From Mycolicibacterium phlei (GTDB lineage: Bacteria; Actinomycetota; Actinomycetes; Mycobacteriales; Mycobacteriaceae), in assembly GCF_001583415.1 (NCBI RefSeq), contig NZ_CP014475.1:2976001-3040000 (forward strand): a stretch of DNA of 64,000 nt, read 5' to 3'. Below are positions 35,857-44,314 of the stretch, in pieces. How positions within the stretch are numbered: position 1 is the stretch's first letter; each line of letters opens with the position of its first letter. The position numbers were made by a program, and so were the translations under genes. A model generated the notes under the pieces. That model was not told where the DNA came from. It ran no database searches and was given only the letters and a program-made list of their open reading frames with translations.

Positions 35857-36626
35857 GACGAATAGTCCAGTGCTGCAATGATTTCTGCGCGCAGGGTGCG
35901 CCTGTCGATGTCTGTCGAACGCGGTTGCGGGATATCCAGCAGCGCGCGCAGGGGTTGACCGGCGCGCCCCAGCACCGCCACCCGGTCACCGAGCAGCAGC
36001 GCCTCATCGACGTCGTGGGTGACGAACACGATGGTGGTGGGATGCGCTCGCCAGGTGTCGGTGAGCAGGCGCTGCATGGCGGCGCGGGTCTGGGTGTCCA
36101 GGGCGGCGAACGGTTCGTCCATCATCACCGCCCGCGGGGCACCCGCCAGTCCCCGCGCCAGCTGCACGCGCTGACGCATGCCGCCGGACAGGCTCTTGGG
36201 CAGGTAGTCGCCGAACCCGGTCAACCCGACCTCGTCTATCCAGCGCTCGGCGCGGGCCCTGCGCCCGGCCCGTGGTTCACCGCGCAGCGCCAGCGCCAGC
36301 TCGATGTTGGATCGCACGGTGCGCCAAGGCAACAACGCGCTGTCCTGAAAGACCATGCCCCGGTCGCGGGAGGTGCCGGTGATCTCCTCGCCGTCGGCGA
36401 GCACCCGGCCGGACTCGGGGGCCAACAGCCCGGCCAGCGCGCGCAGCACCGTGGACTTGCCGCAGCCGGACGGCCCGGTGAGCACCAGGATCTCGCCGGG
36501 CTCGACGGTCAGGCTCAGCCCGGCCACAACCGGAGTCCCGGTGTAGGACAGGTGTATGTTGTCGAGTTCCAGCCGCATGCCCCGGACGCCGGAGTCGGTG
36601 CCGGCTGTGATCGCCGGTGCGCTCAC
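35853..36626 (-). CDS. ABC transporter ATPase, nitrate/sulfonate/taurine type
   Basis: A 257-residue ATP-binding subunit with Walker A GPSGCGKST, Q-loop VFQDSALLPWRTVRSNI, signature LSGGMRQRVQLARGL, Walker B AVMMDEPFAALD and switch His in FVTHDVDEALLLGDRV. The LPWRTV pattern is typical of the SsuB/TauB group. GTG 36626 forms a GTGA overlap with the permease stop. A longer frame upstream runs antisense-like through the permease and is rejected. It couples to the permease and lipoprotein encoded upstream. Confidence 0.92.
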   Translation of the reverse strand: MSAPAITAGTDSGVRGMRLELDNIHLSYTGTPVVAGLSLTVEPGEILVLTGPSGCGKSTVLRALAGLLAPESGRVLADGEEITGTSRDRGMVFQDSALLPWRTVRSNIELALALRGEPRAGRRARAERWIDEVGLTGFGDYLPKSLSGGMRQRVQLARGLAGAPRAVMMDEPFAALDTQTRAAMQRLLTDTWRAHPTTIVFVTHDVDEALLLGDRVAVLGRAGQPLRALLDIPQPRSTDIDRRTLRAEIIAALDYSS

Positions 36627-37495
36627 TTGGCCGCCTCCTCGCCGCGGGGCAGCCACCGTGTCGCGCGGCGACCGATCAGCTCCACCGCCGCGGCGGTGGT
36701 GAAACCGAGCACGCCGATGGTGATGATGCCGACGAACACATCCGGGTAGTTGAGCACCGTGTAGGCCTGCCAGGTGCGGTAGCCGACGCCGAGCCGCCCG
36801 GAGATCATCTCGGCGGATATCACGCAGATCCACGCCACTCCCATGCCGACCGACAGGCCGCCGAAGAGGCCGGGCAGGATGCCGGGCAGCACCACCCGCA
36901 CCAGCACGTCCCAGCGGCCGCCCCCCAGAGTGCGCACCGACTCCTCCCAGATCGTCGGAAGTGCCCGCACCGCGTGGCGTGTGCTCACCATGATCGGGAA
37001 GTAGGCGGCGAGAAACGTGATGAACACGATCCCGGCCTCGTCGGTAGGGAACAGCAGGATCGCGACCGGCACCATCGCGATCGCCGGGACGGGCCGGGCG
37101 AGCTCGGTCAGCGGGCCGAACAGATCGGAGAACAAGGCCGAGCGGCCCAGCATGATGCCGGTGACCACCCCGGCCAGGGCCGCCAGCCCGAATCCGGTCA
37201 GGATGCGGACCAGCGACTGCCCGAGGTCGAGCCAGTACTCCTGGGTGCCCAGCCGCGTCACCAGCGCCGAGGCGATCTCGGTGACGGTGGGCAGGGTGTC
37301 GAACCGCAACCAGATCCGAATGTCGTTGGTGGTCAACAGCTGCCACAGCCCCAGCGCGGCCGCCACCGAGGCCAGCCGCAGCAGCCGGCGGCGCCACAGC
37401 GACGCGGTGCCGCGGACCGCAGGCGTCAGGAGCGCGTCGGCCGCCTCGGGGGCCACCCGGGCGGTGCCCGCCGCCAGCGCGTCGGTGGCCGTCAC
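36623..37495 (-). CDS. ABC transporter permease, SsuC/TauC type
   Basis: A 290-residue inner-membrane permease with about six helices. The EAA loop that contacts the ATPase is visible as EESVRTLGGGRWDVLVRVVLPGILPGLFGGLSVG, and the family motif SLVRILTGFGLAALAGVVTGIMLGRS occurs early. GTG 37495 (VTATDALAAGTARV) overlaps the stop of the binding-protein gene in a GTGA junction. A longer upstream frame lies inside that gene and is low complexity, hence rejected. It belongs to the import family for sulfonates, nitrate or related small anions, so the substrate here is open. Confidence 0.92.
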   Translation of the reverse strand: MTATDALAAGTARVAPEAADALLTPAVRGTASLWRRRLLRLASVAAALGLWQLLTTNDIRIWLRFDTLPTVTEIASALVTRLGTQEYWLDLGQSLVRILTGFGLAALAGVVTGIMLGRSALFSDLFGPLTELARPVPAIAMVPVAILLFPTDEAGIVFITFLAAYFPIMVSTRHAVRALPTIWEESVRTLGGGRWDVLVRVVLPGILPGLFGGLSVGMGVAWICVISAEMISGRLGVGYRTWQAYTVLNYPDVFVGIITIGVLGFTTAAAVELIGRRATRWLPRGEEAAK

Positions 37496-38937
37496 ACCGC
37501 ACCCGCCACAGCGTCCCGGTAATCGACCTCGACCGCACCCGGGTGCGTCGCGAGATACCGTCGCGCACCGGCGGTCGTCGCGAACGGCAGGAAGTCGCCG
37601 CCGTCGCGCACCCACACCGCCTTGTCGGCGAACCAGCGGGTGCCGAACTCGGTGTCGGTGATGTAGGCAGCGCGCACGGTCTTGCCCTGGGCGCCCGCCT
37701 CCCGGACGGCCTTCAGCAGACATGTCGGGCTCGCAGCCGGTTGGGTGGAGTCGGCGCCGTCGAACCACAACTCGGCGGCCAGCGCGGGATCGTCGACCTC
37801 GGTGCCGCACACCGGATCGCGTCCACGCAGCACCGAGGGGTTGGTCGTCTGAGCGCGGGCCTGGTCGTAGTCCTGGCCGCGGGCCGCGAACGCCTCGCGC
37901 AGCGGCTGTTCGTCGATGAAGCCGTCGACATCGAGGTCGGCAAAGTCATCGATCGACTTCAGGTATGGCACATCGCCTTTGAGCGCTTCCACCTGCGAGG
38001 GTTTGATGGTGGTGTCGAAGGAGGTGCCGCCCGGGCCGTTGTAGAGGCAGACCACCTCCAGCGGCAGTCCGCTGCCCTCGGCGACGATGCGGGCGGCCTC
38101 GAGCGGCTCGGAGTTGAGAAACTCGGTGGCGTCGAGCTGTGCCTGTAGGAAGGCCTCGAGCACCTCCGGGTGCTCGGCCGCGTAGGCGCGGCGCACCACC
38201 ACCCCGTGCATCGTCGGGTAGTTCAGCTCGGCCCCGTCGTAGACCAGCCTGCCCTTGCCCTGGTGAACCAGCAGCCCGGGCCAGGCAACGAACTGCGACA
38301 GCGCGTCCACCTGCCCCGACTCCAGCGCCGAGGCCCCGACCTGCGGTTGCTGGTTGAGCACCTCGACCCCGGTGTTCGGGTCGATGCCCTCCTTGCTCAG
38401 CGCGTGCACCAGATAGCCGTGGCCGGCTGAGCCCACACTGGCCGACACCTTGCGCCCCCGCAGGTCGGAGAGCGTCTGGATCGGTGAATCCGGCCGCACC
38501 ACAACCATGTTCAGTGCGCCGCGCGGGTGGTAGCCGGTGATCGAGACGAACGCGGTGCGGGCCCGCTCATTGCCCTGGGTCTTGGACCCGTTGATCAGCA
38601 GCGGGTAGTCGCCCATCGAACCGATGTCGATCTTCTCGGCCACCATCTGCGCGGTGATCGGTGCGCCGGTGTCGTAGTCCTGCCAGACGACGTTGTATCG
38701 GGTGCCGGTGCGCTCGGTGATGTCGCCCAGCCGCTTGTCCAGATAACCCTGGGCACGCATCAGGGTGCCGGCGGTGACGGTGTTGATGGTCTTGGACTGG
38801 TAGCCGATCACCACGTCGACGACGTCATCGGCGGAATTGGACGACGAGTCCAGCGAGCAGCCGGTGAGTGCCAGCGAAAGTCCGGCGGTCAGCGCCGCAA
38901 ACCGGCGCAGGGCGCTCGTTGCGTGGAGTCTTCTCAC
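37492..38937 (-). CDS. ABC substrate-binding lipoprotein with NosL-like C-terminus
   Basis: A 481-residue secreted lipoprotein. The signal peptide ends in the lipobox LTGC (ALTGCSLDSSSNS). Residues about 40-350 form an SsuA/TauA-like periplasmic binding fold (VVIGYQSKTINTVTAGTLM, LSDLRGRKVSASVGSAGHGYL). The last 110 residues are extra: DPVCGTEVDDPALAAELWF, SPTCLLKAV and FLPFATTAGARRYLATH resemble the copper-binding NosL family, though CGT replaces the usual CGM. Such a fusion is unusual and hints at a metal or redox link. GTG 38937 starts MRRLHATSALRRF. It lies nine bases after the ferredoxin gene. Confidence 0.85.
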   Translation of the reverse strand: MRRLHATSALRRFAALTAGLSLALTGCSLDSSSNSADDVVDVVIGYQSKTINTVTAGTLMRAQGYLDKRLGDITERTGTRYNVVWQDYDTGAPITAQMVAEKIDIGSMGDYPLLINGSKTQGNERARTAFVSITGYHPRGALNMVVVRPDSPIQTLSDLRGRKVSASVGSAGHGYLVHALSKEGIDPNTGVEVLNQQPQVGASALESGQVDALSQFVAWPGLLVHQGKGRLVYDGAELNYPTMHGVVVRRAYAAEHPEVLEAFLQAQLDATEFLNSEPLEAARIVAEGSGLPLEVVCLYNGPGGTSFDTTIKPSQVEALKGDVPYLKSIDDFADLDVDGFIDEQPLREAFAARGQDYDQARAQTTNPSVLRGRDPVCGTEVDDPALAAELWFDGADSTQPAASPTCLLKAVREAGAQGKTVRAAYITDTEFGTRWFADKAVWVRDGGDFLPFATTAGARRYLATHPGAVEVDYRDAVAGAV

Positions 38938-38946
38938 GGATGTTCC

Positions 38947-39174
38947 TCAGCGAATCAGGTAGGGCATGTTGACGGTCACGGCACCGGTGGGACATCGCGC
39001 TGCGCACGGCCCGCAGTACCAGCACTCGTCGACGTGCATGTAGGCCTTGTTGGTGTCGGGGTTGATCGCCAGCGAGTCGAGCGGGCAGACGTCGACGCAG
39101 AGGGTGCACCCGTCGATGCACAGCGATTCGTCGATGGTCACCGGCACGTCCACACGTTGGTTGGTCAGCGTCAT
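38947..39174 (-). CDS. 4Fe-4S ferredoxin (two clusters)
   Basis: A 75-residue protein with two cluster-binding motifs, CIDGCTLCVDVCP and CWYCGPCAARCP, each giving four cysteines for a [4Fe-4S] centre. The size and spacing resemble ferredoxins and the core of AprB, the electron-transfer partner of AprA. The operon also encodes an AprA-like flavoprotein, so electron transfer between the two is the simplest reading. ATG 39174 overlaps the GntR stop by four bases (ATGA). Confidence 0.93.
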   Translation of the reverse strand: MTLTNQRVDVPVTIDESLCIDGCTLCVDVCPLDSLAINPDTNKAYMHVDECWYCGPCAARCPTGAVTVNMPYLIR

Positions 39175-39914
39175 GAATCGCTCCTCATCAGGCTGCCGCG
39201 CATGGTGATTCGGTCACCACGCATCCGGATGTATTCGAGGTCAACGGGTCTGCCGTCGTCGAGATGAGTGAGCCGTTCCAGCATCAGCACCGGTGCGCCG
39301 TCCGGCACCTGCAGCGTCGCGGCCGAATGCGGGTCCGCGGGAATCGCTTCCAACGCCAGACTGGCCGAACCCAATCGGTGTCCGCTGAGCTGTTCGATAA
39401 GCGCGAAGATGTCGTTGGACTCCAGCGGATGGCGAACCACCTCGGCGCCGATATCCGGTGCCAGGTAGGTCAGATCCAGCGAGAGCGGCAGCTCGCCCAG
39501 GTAGCGCAGGCGCTCGATGAACACCACCGGTGCACCGGCCGTCAGGTGCAGCCTGCGGGCGACCGCGGGCGGGGCGGCGAGCTCCTGCACCGCGCGCACC
39601 TCGTTGCGCACCTCGCCGTAGCCCTTGAACGTCTCCTTAAGCCCGGCCAGTGCGTCAAGACCGTGGGTGAACTTGCGCACCGCCACGTGAGTGCCGACCT
39701 TGGGGCCGCGTTCGATCAGGCCCTCGTTCTTCAGCACCGCGAGGGCCTCGCGAATGGTGTTGCGAGATACGAAGAACTCCGCCGCCAGCGTCTGCTCTGA
39801 GGGCAGCCCGTCGTCGTAGGCACCGGCGTAGATCTGGTGGCGCAGCACGTCGGCGACCTGACGGGCCCGGTCTGCACGCACTCGCCGGATCGGAGTCGGC
39901 TCGGCTGGCGACAT
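39171..39914 (-). CDS. GntR-family regulator, HutC/UTRA type
   Basis: A 247-residue transcription factor. The N-terminal winged helix is clear (RARQVADVLRHQIYAGAYDD, LPSEQTLAAEFFVSRNTIRE, LKNEGLIERGPKVGTHVA). The C-terminal UTRA ligand-sensing domain includes GAPVVFIERLRYLGELPLSLD and PVLMLERLTHLDDGRPVDLEYI. It is the first gene of the operon and overlaps the ferredoxin gene, so it probably autoregulates the operon. ATG 39914 (MSPAEPTPIRRVRADRA) is preferred to an upstream in-frame ATG. Repeated GTTAAT boxes lie upstream. Confidence 0.92.
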   Translation of the reverse strand: MSPAEPTPIRRVRADRARQVADVLRHQIYAGAYDDGLPSEQTLAAEFFVSRNTIREALAVLKNEGLIERGPKVGTHVAVRKFTHGLDALAGLKETFKGYGEVRNEVRAVQELAAPPAVARRLHLTAGAPVVFIERLRYLGELPLSLDLTYLAPDIGAEVVRHPLESNDIFALIEQLSGHRLGSASLALEAIPADPHSAATLQVPDGAPVLMLERLTHLDDGRPVDLEYIRMRGDRITMRGSLMRSDS

Positions 39915-39974
39915 GCCCGTCACGGTAAGAGTTGCCGGCGGCGGTTGCAGCACGGCCAAATCGGCGTTCGGACA

Positions 39975-40069
39975 CGTTAATCGATTGCGCCGCCGTTAAT
40001 CAGCGCCGAGCAGGCCGAAAGCCGCCGACTGGTCGGCATAACGCCACCTACGGTGGGCCGGGAATTAAC
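39975..40069. promoter_or_regulatory. GTTAAT boxes upstream of the GntR operon
   Basis: The 219-base gap between the GntR start and the next gene has two direct CGTTAATC boxes (39975-39982 and 39994-40001, 19 bases apart). A third GTTAAT occurs in inverted orientation at 40069-40064. The region is AT-richer than its surroundings. These are candidate operators for the GntR protein, but no classical GntR palindrome is seen. Confidence 0.35.
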
Positions 40070-40116
40070 AATCGCCGTGAGCGAAATGCGCGGCCGTGCG
40101 GCAGTTTCACGTCATA

Positions 40117-40148
40117 TTCACTTCATAGCGTGTTCACTTCATAGCGTG
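40117..40148. repeat. 16-bp perfect tandem duplication
   Basis: TTCACTTCATAGCGTG occurs twice back to back (40117-40132 and 40133-40148). The second copy includes the stop codon and last codons (SHAMK) of the gene at 40134-40676. The first copy lies just beyond it. Because 16 is not a multiple of three, the duplication shifts frame but falls at the stop, so only a few C-terminal residues could have been affected. Confidence 0.9.
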
Positions 40149-40676
40149 CGAGAGCACCCGGCCGAACTGCAGCAGCCGCTGCATCTGGGCCAGGCCGCCG
40201 TTGTCGACGGACTTGTAGTAGCGGAACGACTCGCAGTAGATGTCGGACTCGGTGGCCGACTTGCGCCGCGTCCGCGTCAGCAGCTGGGTGTACATCCGCA
40301 GCCGCACCTCGGTGAGCCGGCGGGTGGAGTCGTCGAACACCTCGTACTCGGCGGTGAGCACATGGTCGGTGATGGTCGACAGCAGGATCGTGCGCACCGA
40401 GGTGGTGAGCACGCGACGTTCGCGGCCGCCCTCGGTGGACAGTTCGTCGTCGGCGCGCCACATGATCAGCCGGTGCCCGTCGGTCAGGACGATCTCCTGC
40501 CACAGCGCCTCGCCCCACGACTCCTCGACGACGCCGCGCGACATGATGAACGACTGGATGGCGTGCAGGTCCACCACCGGCCGCAGCTGGTCGAGGGCAA
40601 GGTCCGGATCGCGCAGGTACACCCGGGCGGCCTCGTCAACGCTCGAGTACGGCGCCCAGTCCTGCGGCTCGGACAT
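40134..40676 (-). CDS. conserved hypothetical protein next to nusB
   Basis: A 180-residue soluble protein of unknown function. It contains LDQLRPVVDLHAIQSFIMSR, EIVLTDGHRLIMWRADDELS and a C-terminal helical part ESFRYYKSVDNGGLAQMQRLL. There is no signal peptide or membrane helix. It follows nusB after two bases and is probably the last gene of the pepQ-efp-nusB unit. The position equals that of Rv2532c in M. tuberculosis, but homology was not checked. A 16-bp tandem duplication covers its stop. Confidence 0.75.
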   Translation of the reverse strand: MSEPQDWAPYSSVDEAARVYLRDPDLALDQLRPVVDLHAIQSFIMSRGVVEESWGEALWQEIVLTDGHRLIMWRADDELSTEGGRERRVLTTSVRTILLSTITDHVLTAEYEVFDDSTRRLTEVRLRMYTQLLTRTRRKSATESDIYCESFRYYKSVDNGGLAQMQRLLQFGRVLSHAMK

Positions 40677-40678
40677 CG

Positions 40679-41158
40679 CTAACCCCCGTCGTCGGTACCC
40701 CGGACTGCCTGCGCGGCCGCCCGGATCTGCGGCGTCACAAGCATCACCTGCCCGAGCACACCGTTGACGAACCCCGGTGAGTCGTCGGTGGACAGATGCT
40801 TGGCCAGTTCGACCGCCTCGTCAACCGCGACCGGCTCGGGCACGTCGTCGGCGTGCAGCAACTCCCACACCGCCACCCGCAGGATCGCGCGGTCGACGGC
40901 GGGCAGCCGCTCCAGCGTCCAGCCCTGCAGGTGCGCGGAGATCAGGTCGTCGATGTGCGCGGCATGCTCGGTGACGCCGCGCGCGACCGTCACCGTGTAC
41001 GGGTTCAGGGGTGTGGCCTCGGGGTCGGTCTCGGCCAGCGCGGTGCGCGCCTCGGCGACCTCCGCGGGGGTCAGACCTTTCGCCTCGGCCTCGAAGATGA
41101 GCTCGACGGCGCGTTTCCGGGCCTGGTGCCGACCCTTCTCCGGTCGGCGGTCAGGCAT
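40679..41158 (-). CDS. nusB: transcription antitermination factor NusB
   Basis: NusB binds boxA RNA with NusE (S10) and supports rRNA transcription. The 159-residue all-helical protein shows [73 protein letters not shown], the diagnostic NusB blocks. ATG 41158 lies inside the last codons of efp (8-base overlap), so translation is likely coupled. Confidence 0.96.
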   Translation of the reverse strand: MPDRRPEKGRHQARKRAVELIFEAEAKGLTPAEVAEARTALAETDPEATPLNPYTVTVARGVTEHAAHIDDLISAHLQGWTLERLPAVDRAILRVAVWELLHADDVPEPVAVDEAVELAKHLSTDDSPGFVNGVLGQVMLVTPQIRAAAQAVRGTDDGG

Positions 41159-41714
41159 TCACCCGGCCCAGGTAGCTGCCGTCGCGGGTGTCGATCTTGA
41201 GCTTGTCGCCGGTGTTGATGAACAGCGGGACCTGGATCTCGGCGCCGGTCTCCACGGTGGCCGGCTTGGTGCCCGCGCTGGAGCGGTCGCCCTGCAGACC
41301 GGGCTCGGTGTGGGTGACCTCGAGCTCCACCGACACCGGCAGCTCCAGGTACAGCGGCGAGCCGTTGTGGAACGCGATCTGCACCGGCATGCCCTCGAGC
41401 AGGAACTTCGAGGCGTCGCCGACGAGGTCCTCACCCAGCGGGTGCTGCTCGTAGTCCTCGGAGTCCATGAAGACGAAGTCGCTGCCGTCGCGGTACAGGT
41501 AGGTGGCGTCGCGGCGGTCCACGGTGGCGGTCTCCACCTTCACACCGGCGTTGTAGGTCTTGTCGACGACCTTGCCCGACACCACGTTCTTGAGCTTGGT
41601 GCGCACGAACGCCGGCCCCTTACCGGGCTTGACGTGCTGGAACTCGATGATCTGCCAGAGCTGGCCGTCGATCACCAGGACGAGCCCATTCTTGAAGTCG
41701 GCGGTCGTTGCCAC
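41151..41714 (-). CDS. efp: translation elongation factor P
   Basis: EF-P rescues ribosomes stalled on proline runs. The 187-residue protein has three beta-barrel domains. The tip loop [14 protein letters not shown] carries the conserved Lys32, and the C-terminal signature is [27 protein letters not shown] 41714 ([15 protein letters not shown]) is the canonical start. Longer upstream frames overlap pepQ and are rejected. The gene lies 16 bases downstream of pepQ and overlaps nusB by eight. Confidence 0.97.
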   Translation of the reverse strand: MATTADFKNGLVLVIDGQLWQIIEFQHVKPGKGPAFVRTKLKNVVSGKVVDKTYNAGVKVETATVDRRDATYLYRDGSDFVFMDSEDYEQHPLGEDLVGDASKFLLEGMPVQIAFHNGSPLYLELPVSVELEVTHTEPGLQGDRSSAGTKPATVETGAEIQVPLFINTGDKLKIDTRDGSYLGRVNA

Positions 41715-41730
41715 GTTGGTACTACTCCTT

Positions 41731-42816
41731 TTAGAGGATGGCCAGTTCCTTGGGGAACCGGGTGAGCAAGTCGGGAGTGCCGTCTCCGACGACGAGCGTG
41801 TCCTCGATGCGGACGCCGCCACGGTCAGGTAGGTAGACACCGGGCTCCACGGTCACCGCGGAGCCAGCAAGCAGTGTACCGGCGGCGGCGGAGTTGATTC
41901 CCGGTGCTTCGTGGATCTGCAGCCCGACCCCGTGTCCGAGGCCGTGCCCGAAATTGTCGCCGTATCCGGCGTCGACGATGACCTGCCGGGAGGCGGCGTC
42001 GACGTCCTTGAGCGCCACCCCGGGCGCCAGCGCCTCGCGGCCGGCCCGCTGCGCGGTGGCGACCAGCTCGTAGATCTCGCGCTGCCAGTCGGCCGCGGGC
42101 CCCAGCACGAAGGTGCGGGTCATGTCGGAGTGGTACCCGGCGACCAGGGCCCCGAAGTCGATCTTGACGAAGTCACCGGCGGCGAGCACCGCGTCGGTGG
42201 GCCGGTGGTGCGGGATCGCCGAGTTGGCGCCGGTCGCCACGATCGTCTCAAACGACGGGCCATCGGCGCCGTGGTCGAGCATCAGCGCCTCCAGCTCGCG
42301 GCGCACCTCCTTCTCGGTGCGGCCGGGCCGCAATCCGCCGCGGTCGATCAGGTCGCGCAGCGCCGCGTCGGCGGCCTCGCACGCCAGCCGCAGGATCGCG
42401 ACCTCGCCGGCGTCCTTGACCTCGCGCAGAGCCTCCACGGTGCCGGCGGCGCGCACCAGCTCGGTGCCCTCGCCGGCCGCGTCGAGCAGCCGGGCGTGCG
42501 CGTCCACCGTCACGACGTGGCTCTCGAAGCCCAGCCGTTTCACCCCGTCGGCCGCCGCCCGGCGCGCCAGGTAGGGGCCGCACGCCCGCTCGATGACGAT
42601 CTCGGCGTCGGGTGCCTGCCGGGCCGCCTGCGTGCGGTAGCGCCCGTCGGTGGCCAGGACCGGCGTGTCGTCGTCGGCGCGGATCAGCAGGGCGGCGTTG
42701 GAACCGGTGAATCCGGACAGGTAACGCACGTTGACCAGATCCGTCACCAGCATCGCGTCCAGGTCCGCTGCGGCCAGGCGCTCACGCAGCCGGCCGCGCC
42801 GCTGAGAAATGGTCAC
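41731..42816 (-). CDS. pepQ: M24 family Xaa-Pro dipeptidase (PepQ-like)
   Basis: A 361-residue creatinase-fold metallopeptidase of family M24. The five metal ligands are seen in [19 protein letters not shown] (two Asp), [16 protein letters not shown] (His), [10 protein letters not shown] (Glu) and VRIEDTL (Glu). The N-terminal domain ([21 protein letters not shown]) is typical of PepQ/PepP. GTG 42816 starts [13 protein letters not shown]. It is first in the pepQ-efp-nusB unit, divergent from the B-4DMT gene. Confidence 0.95.
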   Translation of the reverse strand: MTISQRRGRLRERLAAADLDAMLVTDLVNVRYLSGFTGSNAALLIRADDDTPVLATDGRYRTQAARQAPDAEIVIERACGPYLARRAAADGVKRLGFESHVVTVDAHARLLDAAGEGTELVRAAGTVEALREVKDAGEVAILRLACEAADAALRDLIDRGGLRPGRTEKEVRRELEALMLDHGADGPSFETIVATGANSAIPHHRPTDAVLAAGDFVKIDFGALVAGYHSDMTRTFVLGPAADWQREIYELVATAQRAGREALAPGVALKDVDAASRQVIVDAGYGDNFGHGLGHGVGLQIHEAPGINSAAAGTLLAGSAVTVEPGVYLPDRGGVRIEDTLVVGDGTPDLLTRFPKELAIL

Positions 42817-42849
42817 GGTCCCAGACGCTACTCGCTAAGGTGAGGCCCC

Positions 42850-43392
42850 ATGAGTAAGTGGTTGCTGCGCGGACTGGTGTTCGCGACCCTGATGGTGATC
42901 GTTCGGTTGCTGCAAGGGGCGATGATCAACGCGTGGGAGACCAAGGCGGGCCTGATCAGCGTCGTACTGGTGTCGCTCTTCGCGATCGCCGCGTTCGTGT
43001 GGGGGCTGATCGACGGCCGGGCCGACGCGCGCGCCAACCCGGATCCGGACCGCCGCGGTGACCTGGCGATGACCTGGCTGCTGGCCGGTCTGTTCGCCGG
43101 GATCGTCAGCGGCGCGGTGGCCTGGTTCATCTCGCTGTTCTACAAGAGCCTCTACGTGGAGGCGCTCATCAACGAAGTCACCACGTTCGCGGCGTTCACC
43201 GCGCTGGTGGTGTTCCTGCTGTCGATCGCGGGGGTGGCGCTGGGCCGCTACCTCATCGACCGCAACGCCGATCAGATGCCGCACCTGCGCCGCGGCGACG
43301 ATGAGGACCGGGCCGACACCGATGTGTTCGCCGCGGTCGGCGGCACCGGGACGGAGCTGGCGGACACCCCGACCGAGGAGAACCGGACCTAG
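42850..43392 (+). CDS. B-4DMT family membrane protein (Rv2536-like)
   Basis: A 180-residue actinobacterial membrane protein with four helices (about 8-26, 36-54, 72-98, 112-135) and a hydrophilic acidic C-terminal tail (RRGDDEDRADTDVF). It corresponds to the family annotated as B-4DMT transporters after Rv2536, whose substrate is unknown. ATG 42850 has AAGGTGAGG upstream. It is divergent from pepQ and converges on the ATP-grasp gene with an 11-base gap. Confidence 0.85.
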   Translation: MSKWLLRGLVFATLMVIVRLLQGAMINAWETKAGLISVVLVSLFAIAAFVWGLIDGRADARANPDPDRRGDLAMTWLLAGLFAGIVSGAVAWFISLFYKSLYVEALINEVTTFAAFTALVVFLLSIAGVALGRYLIDRNADQMPHLRRGDDEDRADTDVFAAVGGTGTELADTPTEENRT

Positions 43393-43403
43393 CGTCCCGC
43401 TCT

Positions 43404-44312
43404 CTAGGGCATGCCCCGCCGGACCTGGTCCAGCGGCGGTAGCGTCCAGTGCCGCCCCTGCTCGTCGTCGAAGCGGCGCGGTGTGTAGCGCAGCAGTCCA
43501 CCGCCCGGGTACGGGGTGTACTCACCGAACCAGACCTGCCCGTCGACGGCGTACAGGTCGATGCGGATGAAATCCCAGTCGGCGCCCAGCGTGCTCGCGA
43601 TGCGCAGCATCGCGTCGAGTTCCGCGGGCCGCGGCTCATCGGCGACGGGTCGGATCCGCCACCGCACCGGCAGCCGGTTCCAGTCGGCGTCGAGGAACGT
43701 CGCGGTCTGGTGTCCGAACCGGCCGCGGTTGACCTGGATCAGCTCGACGCGGCCGTCGAACACGAAGAACTTGTAGTCCGCGGGCGGCTCCCCGTCTGGG
43801 GTCGGGATGCGCCGTTCGAGAAACAGCAGCGGCCGCGCCTCACGGTAGCCCCACTCCCCCAGCTCCAGCGGGGTGCGCCGCCACCAGTCGCGGGTCTTGT
43901 CCAGCAGGGTCGCCACGTCGGTGTCCGGGCCGGGCCCGAACAGCGCCTGCCCGCTGCTGTGGTTGGGTTTGAGCACCCACGGCGGCAGGCTCACCGGATC
44001 CGGCGCGTCGCGCAGATCCGTTCCCGCCCAAAGGACTTCCGGGATCTTCAGATCGTCGCCGGGATAGGCGGCCCTGGCCATCTCCTTCATCCGCAGTTTG
44101 TCGCACGCGGCGATGATCCGGTCCCGCCGGTCGTTGAGGATGCGCCAGTTGACCTTCTCGTTGAAGGTGCGCGGGTTCCGGAAGTTCCCGCGCCGGTGCA
44201 GCATCGTCAGGTAGAACGCCTGCCGGACCAGTGGGACGGGCAGCGTCGTCAGGACACGTCGGTGCGCGGCCAGCAGCAGCGGCGGCGCGGGCCGGTTCGC
44301 CAGCAGGGGCAT
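43404..44312 (-). CDS. ATP-grasp amidoligase-like protein (TupA type)
   Basis: A 302-residue protein resembling the TupA-like ATP-grasp group linked to glycosyl/peptidyl modification. Features: FNEKVNWRILNDRRDRIIAACDK, VLKPNHSSGQ (nucleotide-binding Lys), DYKFFVFDGRVELIQVNRGRF and the metal-binding end DWDFIRIDLYAVDGQVWFGEYT. ATG 44312 (MPLLANRPAPPLLLA) lies two bases after the stop of the formyltransferase gene, so the two form a pair. Longer upstream frames are antisense-like and rejected. Substrate and product are unknown. Confidence 0.82.
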   Translation of the reverse strand: MPLLANRPAPPLLLAAHRRVLTTLPVPLVRQAFYLTMLHRRGNFRNPRTFNEKVNWRILNDRRDRIIAACDKLRMKEMARAAYPGDDLKIPEVLWAGTDLRDAPDPVSLPPWVLKPNHSSGQALFGPGPDTDVATLLDKTRDWWRRTPLELGEWGYREARPLLFLERRIPTPDGEPPADYKFFVFDGRVELIQVNRGRFGHQTATFLDADWNRLPVRWRIRPVADEPRPAELDAMLRIASTLGADWDFIRIDLYAVDGQVWFGEYTPYPGGGLLRYTPRRFDDEQGRHWTLPPLDQVRRGMP

Positions 44313-44314
44313 CG

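Noticed and set aside
33265..35865. 866-residue plus-strand frame opposite the flavoprotein
   Set aside because: Composition is skewed to Arg/Gly/His and it overlaps the strongly supported flavoprotein along its whole length.
38825..39121. Minus-strand frame across the ferredoxin/lipoprotein junction
   Set aside because: Arg/His-rich and overlapping both well-supported genes in another frame.
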